Of a DNA stretch of 64,000 nt, positions 54,116 to 63,576 are shown one piece after another (within the stretch, counting starts at the first letter, position 1; the number at the start of each line of letters is the position of its first letter). Both the position numbers and the translations under genes were made by a program. Source of the DNA: CAYPFY01 sp964410105. GTDB lineage: Bacteria > Bacteroidota > Ignavibacteria > UBA10030 > SZUA-254. The notes under the pieces are model-generated. The model was given only the letters and a program-made list of their open reading frames with translations, searched no databases and was not told where the DNA came from. The DNA is taken from NCBI GenBank assembly GCA_964410105.1, contig CAYPFY010000005.1:124001-188000 (forward strand). The letters run 5' to 3'.

Positions 54116-54937
54116 ATGCCGGAGACTAAAGAACGCGAGTACGTCCTTGGAACGCGCGATGAAGAAATCAACCGCCTTGGCTTGCAGCATCGGATCTGGA
54201 GAGCCAAGGCACTGGACACATGGAGGAGGGCGGGGATCACGCGCGGATCCCGGGTCCTCGATGTGGGGGCGGGTCCCGGATATGCGACGATGGACCTTGC
54301 TGAAATCGTCGGCGATGAGGGACAGGTCGTCGCTGTTGAGCGTTCCGGGCGGTTTCTTGAGCATGCGCGAAAAACCTCTCAGGAACGCCTTTTCAGGAAC
54401 ATCCTGTTTCAAGAATTGGATCTTATGTCCGAAGCGCTGAACGCGAAGGGAATGGACGCATCATGGTGCCGCTGGGTTGCATGCTTCGTGTCGTCTCCCG
54501 AGAAGCTGGTCGCGCAGATAGCAGCGTCGCTGAAACGCGGGGGCGTGGCGATCTTTCATGAATACCTCGACTATGGAACGTGGAAGCTTGCGCCCCGGCG
54601 GTCGGCGTTCGAATCTTTTGTGAACGAAGTCATGGATTCCTGGAGGGCCGCAGGCGGCGAGCCGGACATTGCCGTATCCTTGCCCGGTCTCCTGATCCGT
54701 GCGGGGTTTTCGACAAAAAGTGTTGTGCCGCATCTCTGGACCATCGGCCCCGGCGAGTACGAATGGCAGTGGGGGGCGGCCTTCGTGGAATCAGGCCTCC
54801 GCCGGCTCCTCGAGCTCGGGCGGGTCAGTTCCCAGTGGGTCGATTCAGTGAAGAAGGAATTCACAGAGGCCGAGGCGGACCCTTCAACAATAATGATCAC
54901 CCCCCTGGTAGGCGAAATAATCGCGGAGCGGATCTAG
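54116..54937 (+). CDS. SAM-dependent methyltransferase (class I)
   Basis: A 273-residue methyltransferase with SAM motif VLDVGAGPGYATMDLAEIVG and acidic VVAVERSG. The C-terminal half resembles small-molecule methyltransferases of the methyltransferase-11/25 type. Substrate unknown. It is followed 37 bases later by the aldo/keto reductase start and may be co-transcribed with it. Confidence 0.78.
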   Translation: MPETKEREYVLGTRDEEINRLGLQHRIWRAKALDTWRRAGITRGSRVLDVGAGPGYATMDLAEIVGDEGQVVAVERSGRFLEHARKTSQERLFRNILFQELDLMSEALNAKGMDASWCRWVACFVSSPEKLVAQIAASLKRGGVAIFHEYLDYGTWKLAPRRSAFESFVNEVMDSWRAAGGEPDIAVSLPGLLIRAGFSTKSVVPHLWTIGPGEYEWQWGAAFVESGLRRLLELGRVSSQWVDSVKKEFTEAEADPSTIMITPLVGEIIAERI

Positions 54938-54974
54938 CGTGAAACTGCCGGAATCGCGGGTGAGAGGTGAAAAC

Positions 54975-55970
54975 ATGATAAGAGCAATGATAGAACGAAG
55001 CCTCGGTGGAAGCGAGCTCCGGGTATCGGCCCTCGGTCTCGGATGCATGGGCATGTCGGAGTTCTACGGGCCGCGCGATGACGCGGGATCGATCAGGACC
55101 ATTCACCGGGCTCTCGAACTCGGAATAAATTTCCTCGACACGGCTGATATCTATGGCATGGGACACAACGAGGAGCTGGTCGGCAGGGCGATCAGGGGGC
55201 GAGGAGACGTCATTATCGCCACCAAGTTCGGCAACGTGAGAGGGCCGAAGGGAGGGTTCCTCTCGGTTGACGGCCGGCCCGAGTATGTGCGATCGGCATG
55301 CGAGGCGAGTCTCCGGCGGCTCGGGATTGACACGATTGACCTCTACTACCAGCACAGAGTAGACCCAAACACGCCCATCGAAGAAACCGTGGGAGCGATG
55401 GGAAGGCTTCGGGAAGAGGGAAAAATCAGGCATCTGGGTCTCTCTGAAGCTCATCATACTACGCTGCGCCGTGCTCACAAGGTACATCCCATCACCGCCC
55501 TCCAGACAGAATACTCCTTGTGGACGCGCGACGTTGAGAATGAAGTCCTTCCGACTTGTCGGGAGCTGGGGGTCGGTTTCGTCGCCCACAGTCCGATCGG
55601 GCGCGGATTCTTCGCCGGCAGGTTCAGGTCGGACACCGATTTTGCCGAGGGAGATTACCGGAAGTTTCACCCGCGCTTTCAGGATGACAACCGCCCCAAG
55701 AACCTGACTCTGCTAGGTTCGGTCAGGGGAATCGCGGAGCGAAGGAAGTGCACGCCGGTTCAGTTAGCTCTTGCGTGGCTGCTGGCGAAGGGTGAAGACA
55801 TAGTCCCGATACCCGGGACGAAACGGGTGACCTTCCTCGAGGAGGACATCGCCGCTCTGGACATAAAACTCACGCCGGAAGAGGTCGAGGAAATTGATGA
55901 AGCCGTTCCGCCCGGCGCCGCTTCAGGAATGAGATACCCGGAGCGTGGAATGAAAACTGTCAACAGGTAG
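54975..55970 (+). CDS. Aldo/keto reductase
   Basis: A 331-residue NADPH oxidoreductase with an eight-stranded barrel. Catalytic residues are visible: Asp and Tyr in LDTADIYGMGHNEE, Lys in IIATKFG and His in YYQHRVDP. The NADPH-binding C-terminus has VPIPGTKRVTFLEED. ATG at 54975 follows AGAGGTG and is preferred to GTG at 54939. Relatives reduce many aldehydes; substrate unknown. Confidence 0.88.
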   Translation: MIRAMIERSLGGSELRVSALGLGCMGMSEFYGPRDDAGSIRTIHRALELGINFLDTADIYGMGHNEELVGRAIRGRGDVIIATKFGNVRGPKGGFLSVDGRPEYVRSACEASLRRLGIDTIDLYYQHRVDPNTPIEETVGAMGRLREEGKIRHLGLSEAHHTTLRRAHKVHPITALQTEYSLWTRDVENEVLPTCRELGVGFVAHSPIGRGFFAGRFRSDTDFAEGDYRKFHPRFQDDNRPKNLTLLGSVRGIAERRKCTPVQLALAWLLAKGEDIVPIPGTKRVTFLEEDIAALDIKLTPEEVEEIDEAVPPGAASGMRYPERGMKTVNR

Positions 55971-56118
55971 ACGGTACGAGCGCACCTTCCCGCAGAGACG
56001 CCTGCCTGGCCCACCCAAGTGAGACGCAATCGACGCCTTCCCCCAGGAGGGCAGCAATCATGTACACCATCAACCACGATGAATCCGCGCCCTTAGGGAG
56101 CACTTTCATACTTCTTCC

Positions 56119-56898
56119 TTACCACGACTTTATGGTTCTGATCTCAGCAACGAGAGAGTCTTTCAAACGTGTCCATGGCACTTGCTTACCATACCCAAAT
56201 GTTTCATAGGGGTCGCTGAGGACTCCATCACGGATCACGTAGTATCCAAATGCCCGGTCAAGGTATGGCACAACTGCAAACAAGATACCTTCACCATCGG
56301 TGGTTTCCCTTGGCTCGAGGAGCAAGAGGCAAGTATCCCCGTTTCGAAAATAACTTGGACTTTCTATCCAAAAGTTATTAAAGTAGCATGTCACCGTATC
56401 CCGAACTGAATATCGGTTTGCGCCCTTAGCAACATCGAGTATGGTAGCTCGTATTGTCGTCCGAGCGTATTTCATGTGTATGCTTTCCGTTTGCGAATTT
56501 ATGACAACCCTGAGGAAAAAGGGGATACGCACAAGGGAATAAACCCTCTTGGACAGAACCGAGTCAATCCTCCTTAGGTATGTATGCTCAACCATGCCGA
56601 CTTTCCAAGGAATGCTGCGCGTGGGGATCGTTTTCGCGTATTTCAAATCCCACTCCTTGTGTCTCTTACCGATAGATCGATCGACCTGAACCGGGTCACT
56701 TTCAGTTGCCTCATACATCAGCCGACCAAAACGTTTGAGATCAAGCAGCGAGATGGACGTGCTTGGCTTGCTCAGGCGTGACATGGATGTATGCTCGTCC
56801 AAAAATCGCAGGTAACTCTCAACAACGGCGGATGTATCTTGAGATAGAAGGCTCGATCTGAATGTCGCTAGCAAGAGTACGCCACAAATGAGTCTCAT
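56119..56898 (-). CDS. Hypothetical exported protein, AT-richer than its neighbours
   Basis: A 259-residue protein with a signal peptide (MRLICGVLLLATFRSSLLS) then a mature part containing NNFWIESPSYFRNGDTCLLLLEP and a Tyr/Arg-rich end. ATG at 56898 is chosen because it opens the signal peptide; the longer frame to 56994 adds only unlikely leader. I do not recognise the family. Base composition is visibly lower in GC than flanking genes, which may mean recent acquisition. Confidence 0.6.
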   Translation of the reverse strand: MRLICGVLLLATFRSSLLSQDTSAVVESYLRFLDEHTSMSRLSKPSTSISLLDLKRFGRLMYEATESDPVQVDRSIGKRHKEWDLKYAKTIPTRSIPWKVGMVEHTYLRRIDSVLSKRVYSLVRIPFFLRVVINSQTESIHMKYARTTIRATILDVAKGANRYSVRDTVTCYFNNFWIESPSYFRNGDTCLLLLEPRETTDGEGILFAVVPYLDRAFGYYVIRDGVLSDPYETFGYGKQVPWTRLKDSLVAEIRTIKSW

Positions 56899-57400
56899 GA
56901 AACGATTCTCCAATCGTACGAACGTTGAATCGAAGATCCCGCTGTAAACTATTTGGTTCCACAGAACATGTTCACTCACTCGCAGGTGTGACAAGATCCG
57001 TTCAATTCTCTTAGTTCAGACCTCGAATAGATCGACGATCATCGCGCTTGGGCAGGGCGATCCTTCCATGTATTCGCGCATTGCGGCTGCGGGGTAAAAC
57101 CCATATCTCCTTCGGACGGTCATTTCAGGGGCACAAGAGTTACGGTGGCTGAAATTACCCAAAACCTTTGACGCGATCCCTTGCCCGCCCCGGAAAGGTG
57201 TAGAATCGATTCGACGAAGTCAACCCCTCTGGCAGAAATACACATTACCAGACACGTCGAGATTTTTTGACACTCCGCAGGCAATTCCCTATCTTCTTGG
57301 GCCAAACGGGCAGGGCGGGCCTTCCCGGGAGGCGCGGCCCGGCACAGGGGAAGCCCCGGGCACGAGACATATTAACCAACACATTCAGAGGAGTTCTGGT
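56899..57400. other. 502-base intergenic region holding the cupin promoter
   Basis: Between two divergent genes. The cupin promoter is at 57266-57297, and GC-rich hairpin-prone sequence (57305-57365) lies in its leader. Two short minus-strand frames (57305-57120 and 57123-57016) overlap as ATGA but show no family and no ribosome-binding site. Confidence 0.5.
57266..57297 (+). promoter_or_regulatory. Bacteroidota-type promoter for the cupin gene
   Basis: TTTG at 57266-57269, a 20-base spacer and TATCTTCT at 57290-57297. Predicted leader about 99 bases, GC-rich and able to fold. Confidence 0.45.
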
Positions 57401-57856
57401 ATGAAATTATTCTCGTTTGGAGCGGTCGTTCTGTTTGCACTCATGGTCCTCGGGGCGACGAACGCCCAGGCACAGAAAGTGACCAAAGGGCCTATGCGCA
57501 CCGTATGGCCCGCCGATCAATTGAAATGGGAGGAAGTCCCGAACACGGGAGGCGTCCAGCGATCGATCCTCTGGGGCAATCCTGACAAGGGTGCTTCCGG
57601 GGTATTCTATAAATTCCCCGCCACGGCGCACTTCCCGCTCCACTATCACACCAGCGGCTTCAAGATAGTCGTCCTTGCCGGGACAATGGTCTACACTCCG
57701 GAGGGGGGCACGGAAAACCGGCTTGGACCCGGATCGTATCTGGCGTACGGGCCGAAGGATCACCACATCAGCGGAGCGGCCGACAGCACAGGATGCCTCT
57801 TCTTCGCCGAACAGACGGGAAAGTTCGATCTCATCCCGATTGAAGGCCCTAAGTAG
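57401..57856 (+). CDS. Exported cupin-domain protein
   Basis: A 151-residue protein with a signal peptide (FGAVVLFALMVLGATNAQA) and one cupin barrel. The metal-binding motif is read from HFPLHYHTSGFKIVVLAGTM and the second from PKDHHISG. Cupins of this secreted type often bind a metal and small ligands; enzymatic role unknown. AGAGGAG lies 7 bases before the ATG. A terminator follows, so it is probably monocistronic. Confidence 0.85.
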   Translation: MKLFSFGAVVLFALMVLGATNAQAQKVTKGPMRTVWPADQLKWEEVPNTGGVQRSILWGNPDKGASGVFYKFPATAHFPLHYHTSGFKIVVLAGTMVYTPEGGTENRLGPGSYLAYGPKDHHISGAADSTGCLFFAEQTGKFDLIPIEGPK

Positions 57857-57877
57857 ACGCGCGCAATCCTTGGTACT

Positions 57878-57908
57878 ACCGGGGCTGGTAGGCGGCCCCG
57901 GTTTTTTT
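57878..57908 (+). terminator. Rho-independent terminator after the cupin gene
   Basis: Eight-base stem ACCGGGGC (57878-57885) and GCCCCGGT (57895-57902), loop of nine bases, followed directly by a T-run. It is the clearest intrinsic terminator in the window, 22 bases after the stop. Confidence 0.85.
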
Positions 57909-58169
57909 ATCTCCGCAAGACTCCTCTCAAGGGGGGGATGAGACTACAAACACCCACAGGTTGCCGACTAGCGATACACCATGCCATGTTATACCGGGAT
58001 ATGCCGTTTGACGGCTCATGAGACAGCTCTCTCAGTTTTCCGGTCATGTGAAGCGCATCCTGGGGCTGAAGCTCGAATCTGCCTCTCCGCGATTTCAGCA
58101 ACCATGAAGGATCATGGGAACCGCAGGGCTTTTTCTGACGTTGGAAGACAGACCAGACATCAGCCACGT

Positions 58170-58748
58170 ATGAGCGCCTGCCTAAGTAAATCGATCGAAG
58201 AGCTCATCAGGGAAGACATCACCATCGTCCCGTACAATCCGGTGTGGCACTCTCTCTTCCGGGAAGAAGAATCGTTTCTCAGGAAAAAACTGGGAGAATT
58301 CATCGGACGGATAGAGCACTTCGGAAGCACGTCGGTCCCGGGACTGGCGGCGAAGCCCATCATCGACATCCTCGTTGAACTGAAAGATAGCCGGGACAAA
58401 GACCGGATCGTCGGAATCCTGGAAGGGTACGATTACTACTGGCGCCCAATCATCGGTGACAGCGGGCCATCCTACGCGTGGTTCATCAAGCGGGATGCGG
58501 AGAGACGCCGGTCGCATCACATTCACATGGTCGAAGCGGACTCGGAGCTGTGGGACAGACTTTTCTTCAGAGATTATCTCCGCTCCCATGCCGACGAAGC
58601 CCGGCGATATGAACAGCTGAAAAGACAAATCTCCGGCCGTCATCCCGGGGACCGTGCGGCATACACAAAAGAAAAGACGGAGTACATCGTCGGCATCACC
58701 GGTCGAGCCAAAGCTCTCAGCCAGGGAAACCGGAAAGACCCGCCATAG
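58170..58748 (+). CDS. GrpB family protein (UPF0157, nucleotidyltransferase-like)
   Basis: A 192-residue protein of the GrpB/UPF0157 group, a nucleotidyltransferase-fold family. Seen are VPYNPVWHSLFREEE, RIEHFGSTSVPGLAAKPIIDILVE and the later RSHHIHMV. ATG at 58170 begins just before the conserved core, and a longer frame from 57981 adds 63 residues without motif. The preceding 260 bases after the terminator contain no gene. Biochemical role unproven. Confidence 0.82.
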   Translation: MSACLSKSIEELIREDITIVPYNPVWHSLFREEESFLRKKLGEFIGRIEHFGSTSVPGLAAKPIIDILVELKDSRDKDRIVGILEGYDYYWRPIIGDSGPSYAWFIKRDAERRRSHHIHMVEADSELWDRLFFRDYLRSHADEARRYEQLKRQISGRHPGDRAAYTKEKTEYIVGITGRAKALSQGNRKDPP

Positions 58749-58835
58749 GGAATCCCCCTCCCCAGCGATCCGGGTAGTGACCCATCGGCAGGTTCATTAT
58801 TTTGCTTTTATCACCGATTTTGCGCTCTTTTTAGA

Positions 58836-60983
58836 ATGACCTTTCTAAACCCCCTCATTCTTTTCGGTCTCGCGGCGGCAGCGGTCCCGCTCGTCCTCCA
58901 CCTTTTAAACCTTCGGAAGCTCCCCGTCATTGAGTTCAGCACTCTGGACTTTCTCAAAGAACTCCAGCAGACAAAAATCCGGAGGCTCAAGCTTCGCCAG
59001 CTTCTGCTCCTGATCGTGAGGACACTTTTTATTATTCTCGTCATCCTCGGATTTGCCCGCCCCGCGTTGCGCGGCGGTCTCCTGGCCAATCTGGGATCGG
59101 AGGCCAATTCCACAATTGCGATAATCCTCGACGATTCTTTCAGCATGCAGGCGTCGGACGAGCACGGAGAGTATTTTAAACAGGCCAGGGAGGGGGCGCA
59201 AAAGATTGTCGACGTAGCGAAAAACGGCGACGAAATCATCCTCATCAAGCTTTCCGATCTGCCCAAAGCGACCATCAGCCCGGCGACGCATAATTTCGAG
59301 CTCGTAAGGAATGCGATCAAAGAGGCGCGGATATCAGAGATACGGCGCAGTCTGGAGGATGCGCTGGATGTCGCCTCGGCCGCCATGCGGCAGGCGACGA
59401 ACGTCAATAAAGAGATCTACGTCATCAGCGACATGCAGCAGACACTGTTCCAGCGCGCCCGCTCGAAGGTGCAGGAAAAATTTGACGAGAAGGCAAAGGT
59501 CTATCTTCTTCCGATCGGGACGAAGGATGTGGCGAACACCGGGATCGATTCCGTCCAGGTAAAAACCACGATCCTTGAAAAGGAGAGGCCCGCAACGGTC
59601 TACGTCTCGGTGAGGAATTTTGGCGCAGTTCCCATGAATAACTCGGTTGTCAGCGTTTATCTGGACGGCGTGAAGGCGGCGCAGAGCAACATCTCGGCGG
59701 CGGCGTTCGGATCGGGTTCGCTCGAGCTGGCGGTTGTTCCGAAGCGGAGCGGATTCATCGCAGGAAGGGTATCCCTTGAGGATGACGCAATCGTGGCCGA
59801 TAACAATCGCTACTTCACGATGTACATACCGGAGCGCATAGACGTCGCCATCCTCGGGGCCGATGATGCAGCGAACAAATTCACCATGCTCGCATTGAAT
59901 TCGAGGGGAGGCGAGAACACGCAGACCCTCCTCAGCATCAAACAGGCGCCTGACGAACGATTCTGGGATCTGGACTTGCGGCGCGTTGACATCCTGATCT
60001 GTACAAACGTCCGGTCATTCCCGACGGGGGCGGTCGACCGCATAAAAACATTCGTTGAGGGCGGAGGCGGTCTCGTCATATTTCCCGGAACGGAGGTTAC
60101 CGCGTACAACACCGGGCTACTGCCGGCGTTGAAAATCCCCCCGATCGAGGGAGTTGCGGCGATACAGGCGGATGGGACGACATTCAAGAATGTCGATCTG
60201 GAGCATCCCTTGTTTTCGAGCATTTTTGAAGAGCAGGCATTTGGAAAGAGGGGAACCCCGCGGGTGGTGGAATCCCCGGTTATCCACCAGGTCATACACC
60301 GGAAGACCGGGATCCGAGGGCAGGCCATCATAACTCTGGGGGAGGGAACCCCTTTTCTGACCGAGCAGCCGGCTGGGAGCGGGAGAGTGCTCTTCTACTC
60401 CGTCCCCCCAACCCTCTCCTGGTCCGATTTCCCGCTCAAGGGAATATTCGCGCCGCTTCTTTACCGGTCAATGGTCTACCTGTCTCCGAGGGAGCACACG
60501 AGGCAGACGTACCTGACAGGCACGCAGGCGACGATCGTCCTTCCCGGCACAGCCGGGGGGGCTGCGAAGAAATACAGTCTCAGGGAGCCGGACGACGTCG
60601 AGCAGACGTTGTACCCCTCGAGCTCCGACACGAAAGGGGGCGCGATGAGCTCAACCCTATCGATCACGAGCGAACCCTTCAGGACGGCGGGCATCTACCG
60701 TTTAAGGGCCGATCGACAGGAGGTTGAGGATCTGGCGGTCAACACCGACAGCCGTGAATCTGACACAAGAAGGATCGGACCGGACGAGCTTCAGAAATAC
60801 TTCGGCGAGCTCGGGGTGGCCCATTACTCGCAGCTCGGGGCCGGGGACAAATTCGGAGATGCCATCATGCAATCGCGCTACGGCGTGGAGCTCTGGAGAC
60901 CGTGCATCATCCTGGCGATCGCGATGGCACTCCTCGAGATGGCGATCGCCCGCGACAGTCGCGGGGCGGCGGAGGCGGCGTGA
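58836..60983 (+). CDS. BatA-type membrane protein with von Willebrand A domain
   Basis: A 715-residue protein with the N-terminal BatA membrane module (FLNPLILFGLAAAAVPLVLHLL, then a second helix LLLIVRTLFIILVILGFARPAL). A vWA domain follows from IIALDD-type strand with the metal-site motif DDSFSM. A long beta-rich region (about 230-680) and a C-terminal membrane helix (IILAIAMALLEMAIA) follow. BatA proteins belong to aerotolerance-type systems alongside MoxR ATPases, but none is adjacent. It precedes hflX by one base. Confidence 0.82.
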   Translation: MTFLNPLILFGLAAAAVPLVLHLLNLRKLPVIEFSTLDFLKELQQTKIRRLKLRQLLLLIVRTLFIILVILGFARPALRGGLLANLGSEANSTIAIILDDSFSMQASDEHGEYFKQAREGAQKIVDVAKNGDEIILIKLSDLPKATISPATHNFELVRNAIKEARISEIRRSLEDALDVASAAMRQATNVNKEIYVISDMQQTLFQRARSKVQEKFDEKAKVYLLPIGTKDVANTGIDSVQVKTTILEKERPATVYVSVRNFGAVPMNNSVVSVYLDGVKAAQSNISAAAFGSGSLELAVVPKRSGFIAGRVSLEDDAIVADNNRYFTMYIPERIDVAILGADDAANKFTMLALNSRGGENTQTLLSIKQAPDERFWDLDLRRVDILICTNVRSFPTGAVDRIKTFVEGGGGLVIFPGTEVTAYNTGLLPALKIPPIEGVAAIQADGTTFKNVDLEHPLFSSIFEEQAFGKRGTPRVVESPVIHQVIHRKTGIRGQAIITLGEGTPFLTEQPAGSGRVLFYSVPPTLSWSDFPLKGIFAPLLYRSMVYLSPREHTRQTYLTGTQATIVLPGTAGGAAKKYSLREPDDVEQTLYPSSSDTKGGAMSSTLSITSEPFRTAGIYRLRADRQEVEDLAVNTDSRESDTRRIGPDELQKYFGELGVAHYSQLGAGDKFGDAIMQSRYGVELWRPCIILAIAMALLEMAIARDSRGAAEAA

Positions 60984-60984
60984 G

Positions 60985-62289
60985 GTGGCGCTGAAAACCG
61001 TAGAAACGAAGAGGCGGGAGGAGGCGATCGTCGTCGGGCTGATTGCGGGAAAAGCGCGGCGCGAGCAGGTCAAGGAGCATCTTGACGAGCTGATCCTCCT
61101 GGCAGACACCGCCGGAGCCGGCGTTCGGCATGCGCTGACGCAGGAAAGGGACCGGATGGACCCGGCCATGATGGTTGGCCGCGGGAAGGCGGCTGAGATC
61201 GGCGAGCTGGTCAAGGAGGAGGGAATCGACCTCGTGATTTTTGATGAGAACCTCTCGCCGGTCCAGGTAAGAAACCTTGAAAAAGTCATCTCCTGTAAAA
61301 TAATCGACAGGAGCGGACTCATCCTCGACATCTTCGCGTCAAGGGCAAAATCCAAGGAAGCGATGACGCAGGTAGAGCTCGCGCAGCTCGAGTATCTTTT
61401 GCCGCGCCTCACCCGGCAGTGGACCCATCTCTCGAAGCAGTTCGGCGGAGTGGGCACGAAGGGCCCCGGCGAGACCCAGATCGAGAGCGACCGTCGGGCC
61501 ATTCGATCCAGGATATCGGTCCTCAGGGAAAAGCTGAGAGGCATAAGCAAGGAGAGGGAGGTTCAGAGGAAGGGGCGAAGCGAACTCACCCGCGTGGCCA
61601 TGGTCGGGTACACCAATGCGGGGAAATCGACGCTCCTTCGTCTCCTCTCGGGCGCCGACGTGCTCGTGGAGGACAGACTCTTCGCAACCCTCGACACCAC
61701 CGTGCGGAAGGTCGTCCTTGAGGGATCCAGGAAAATTCTCCTCTCGGATACCGTGGGATTCATTCGGAAACTCCCCCCGCATCTCATCGCTTCATTCAGG
61801 AGCACTCTCGCCGAAGCCGCCGAGGCGGATATCCTGCTTCACGTGATCGACGTGAGCCATCCCCGGTTTGAAGACCAGATCCCGGTAGTCAACGACACCC
61901 TCGACGAGCTCGGTGCTCTGGGGAAGCCGACGGTTCACGTCTTCAACAAAATAGACAAGCTGGGCGATCGCTCCATCCTGAAAGAACTCCCGCTGCGATA
62001 TGAGCATGCGGTTTGCATATCGGCCGAGAGGGGAATCAATATTCCGGGACTGAAATCGGCAATCATCGGGCTGATGGAACAGGGGGTGGAAGAGCGGGTC
62101 CTCGTTGTCAAGCAGTCGGATTACCGGCTGGTGGCGAAGCTGCACGAGATCGCCGACATTTCCCGGAAAACATACGTGGATAACTGCATCGAGATCCATT
62201 TCCGGATAAATTCTAAAAACCTGAAAAAGCTGCAAAAGCTCACGGCATGCATCGATGGGCCGGAAATAGCGGAAAGGGAGGAACACTGA
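60985..62289 (+). CDS. hflX: GTPase HflX
   Basis: A 434-residue ribosome-associated GTPase that splits stalled ribosomes. The N-terminal HflX domain has MVGRGKAAEIGELV. The G domain has GYTNAGKSTLLRLL (P-loop), SDTVGFIRKLPPHLIASF (switch II) and NKIDKL. The central helical linker has QLEYLLPRLTRQW. GTG at 60985 is preferred because GGAGG lies 9 bases upstream and it follows the BatA stop at once. Longer readings run inside the BatA gene. Confidence 0.94.
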   Translation: MALKTVETKRREEAIVVGLIAGKARREQVKEHLDELILLADTAGAGVRHALTQERDRMDPAMMVGRGKAAEIGELVKEEGIDLVIFDENLSPVQVRNLEKVISCKIIDRSGLILDIFASRAKSKEAMTQVELAQLEYLLPRLTRQWTHLSKQFGGVGTKGPGETQIESDRRAIRSRISVLREKLRGISKEREVQRKGRSELTRVAMVGYTNAGKSTLLRLLSGADVLVEDRLFATLDTTVRKVVLEGSRKILLSDTVGFIRKLPPHLIASFRSTLAEAAEADILLHVIDVSHPRFEDQIPVVNDTLDELGALGKPTVHVFNKIDKLGDRSILKELPLRYEHAVCISAERGINIPGLKSAIIGLMEQGVEERVLVVKQSDYRLVAKLHEIADISRKTYVDNCIEIHFRINSKNLKKLQKLTACIDGPEIAEREEH

Positions 62290-63068
62290 TAGCCACTGCC
62301 GTTGACGCCGCCCGTGAGGCGGGCAAATTTCTCAGGAAAAACCTCGGGAAGGTCCGGGACATACAGCTCAAGGGGGGAGAGGAAAAAAACCTTGTCACTG
62401 AAGTCGACCGGGGCTCGGAAGAAATCATCATCGGCATGATCAGGAAACACTATCCGAAGCACGAGATCCTGGCCGAAGAAAGCGGGAAGAGAGGGGACTC
62501 GGAATACCGGTGGATCATCGATCCTTTGGACGGCACGACCAATTACGCGCACGGATTTCCCGTCTTCTGCGTCTCGATCGGGATTGAGCGCAAGGGAGAG
62601 CTCATGGCGGGGGTTATCTACGATCCAAACTTTGACGAACTCTTCACGGCGGAGCGGGGGAAGGGAGCATTCCTCAACGGGAGGCGTCTCTGCGTATCGC
62701 GGATTGACCGGCTTAACCGGAGCCTGCTCGTCACCGGATTTCCGTACACGATAACCCGGGATCCAGACCATGCCATCGCGCACTTCATCAACTTTCTCGT
62801 ACGGGCTCAGGCTGTCCGGAGAATGGGATCGGCGGCGATCGATCTCGCCTACGTGGCGGCGGGGAGATATGAGGGATTCTGGGAGGTTTCGCTCAACCCA
62901 TGGGACATGGCGGCGGGCGCGCTGATAGTAAGCGAGGCGGGGGGGCAACTCTCGGATTTTGGCGGCAATCCTTTCAGCATCTACACCAAACAGATCCTTG
63001 CGACGAACGGCAGGGTGCACGAGGAAATGAAGCAGGTACTCGGCCTCCCGGCCCTTGAAGGGGGTTAG
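62286..63068 (+). CDS. Inositol-1-monophosphatase family protein
   Basis: A 260-residue Mg-dependent phosphatase. Motif A is WIIDPLDGTTNYAHGFP, and the C-terminal motif is NPWDMAAGALIVSEAGG, with acidic Glu in LAEES. It probably hydrolyses inositol or related sugar phosphates. The start is uncertain. The family's N-terminus (ATAVDAAREAGKFL) begins at a CTG (62286) or ATA (62289), with GGGAGG a few bases upstream, while ATG at 62247 adds 13 unlikely residues and lacks a ribosome-binding site. CTG overlaps the hflX stop. Confidence 0.9.
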   Translation: MIATAVDAAREAGKFLRKNLGKVRDIQLKGGEEKNLVTEVDRGSEEIIIGMIRKHYPKHEILAEESGKRGDSEYRWIIDPLDGTTNYAHGFPVFCVSIGIERKGELMAGVIYDPNFDELFTAERGKGAFLNGRRLCVSRIDRLNRSLLVTGFPYTITRDPDHAIAHFINFLVRAQAVRRMGSAAIDLAYVAAGRYEGFWEVSLNPWDMAAGALIVSEAGGQLSDFGGNPFSIYTKQILATNGRVHEEMKQVLGLPALEGG

Positions 63069-63069
63069 G

Positions 63070-63510
63070 TCACCTTCCGGTCGCGATCTCGAGAAGCAGC
63101 CGGATCATCACATAGAGAAACGTCGCCCCGAAAAAGCTCCAGATCAGGGTTAGCATCATCCTTTCCTTCGTCAGATCCCAATCGATAGAAATCTGCGGAT
63201 GAGTCTTGATGGCGATATCGTTCGTCACGGCGATACGGCAGGAAAGGCGCGTGAATTTTTGTATGCGGCGGGCGTAGAACGGTGCGAGGCCGATCAGAGA
63301 CGCTTCCTCAAGGGGCGACATGGGAGGAGCGCCTTTTCCATCGACCACCTCGACGCGGCAGGTGCCGCAAAGGCCGTTTCCGAAGCAATTCAGAAACCGA
63401 TCCTTGCCGGCATAGGGGGAAATCCCGTTCTTCAGCATCGCTTGTCTGAGATTCGTGCCGGCGGGGACGTCGATAGTCCTTCCTTCATTGACAAGAGTAA
63501 TGACGGGCAT
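63070..63510 (-). CDS. Membrane-anchored [2Fe-2S] ferredoxin
   Basis: A 146-residue plant-type ferredoxin domain with cluster ligands in NCFGNGLCGTCR and LSCRIAV (four cysteines). A C-terminal hydrophobic segment (LIWSFFGATFLYVMIRLLLEI) probably anchors it in the membrane. The N-terminal VITLVNEGRTIDVPAG is typical. Its electron partner is unknown. Convergent with the phosphatase gene. Confidence 0.86.
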   Translation of the reverse strand: MPVITLVNEGRTIDVPAGTNLRQAMLKNGISPYAGKDRFLNCFGNGLCGTCRVEVVDGKGAPPMSPLEEASLIGLAPFYARRIQKFTRLSCRIAVTNDIAIKTHPQISIDWDLTKERMMLTLIWSFFGATFLYVMIRLLLEIATGR

Positions 63511-63576
63511 AGTCTATTTTAGAGTTTTCTGAGGGTGAGTCCCGTGACGGGAAAACTTTCATTCCGCAAGCGGGGA

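Noticed and set aside
57016..57305. Two short minus-strand frames overlapping as ATGA (61 and 35 codons)
   Set aside because: No ribosome-binding site, no family resemblance and no hydrophobic or repeat pattern; the region is better explained as cupin promoter and leader.
57981..58169. N-terminal extension of the GrpB-family gene, 63 codons
   Set aside because: Lacks any motif; the core family begins just after the ATG at 58170.
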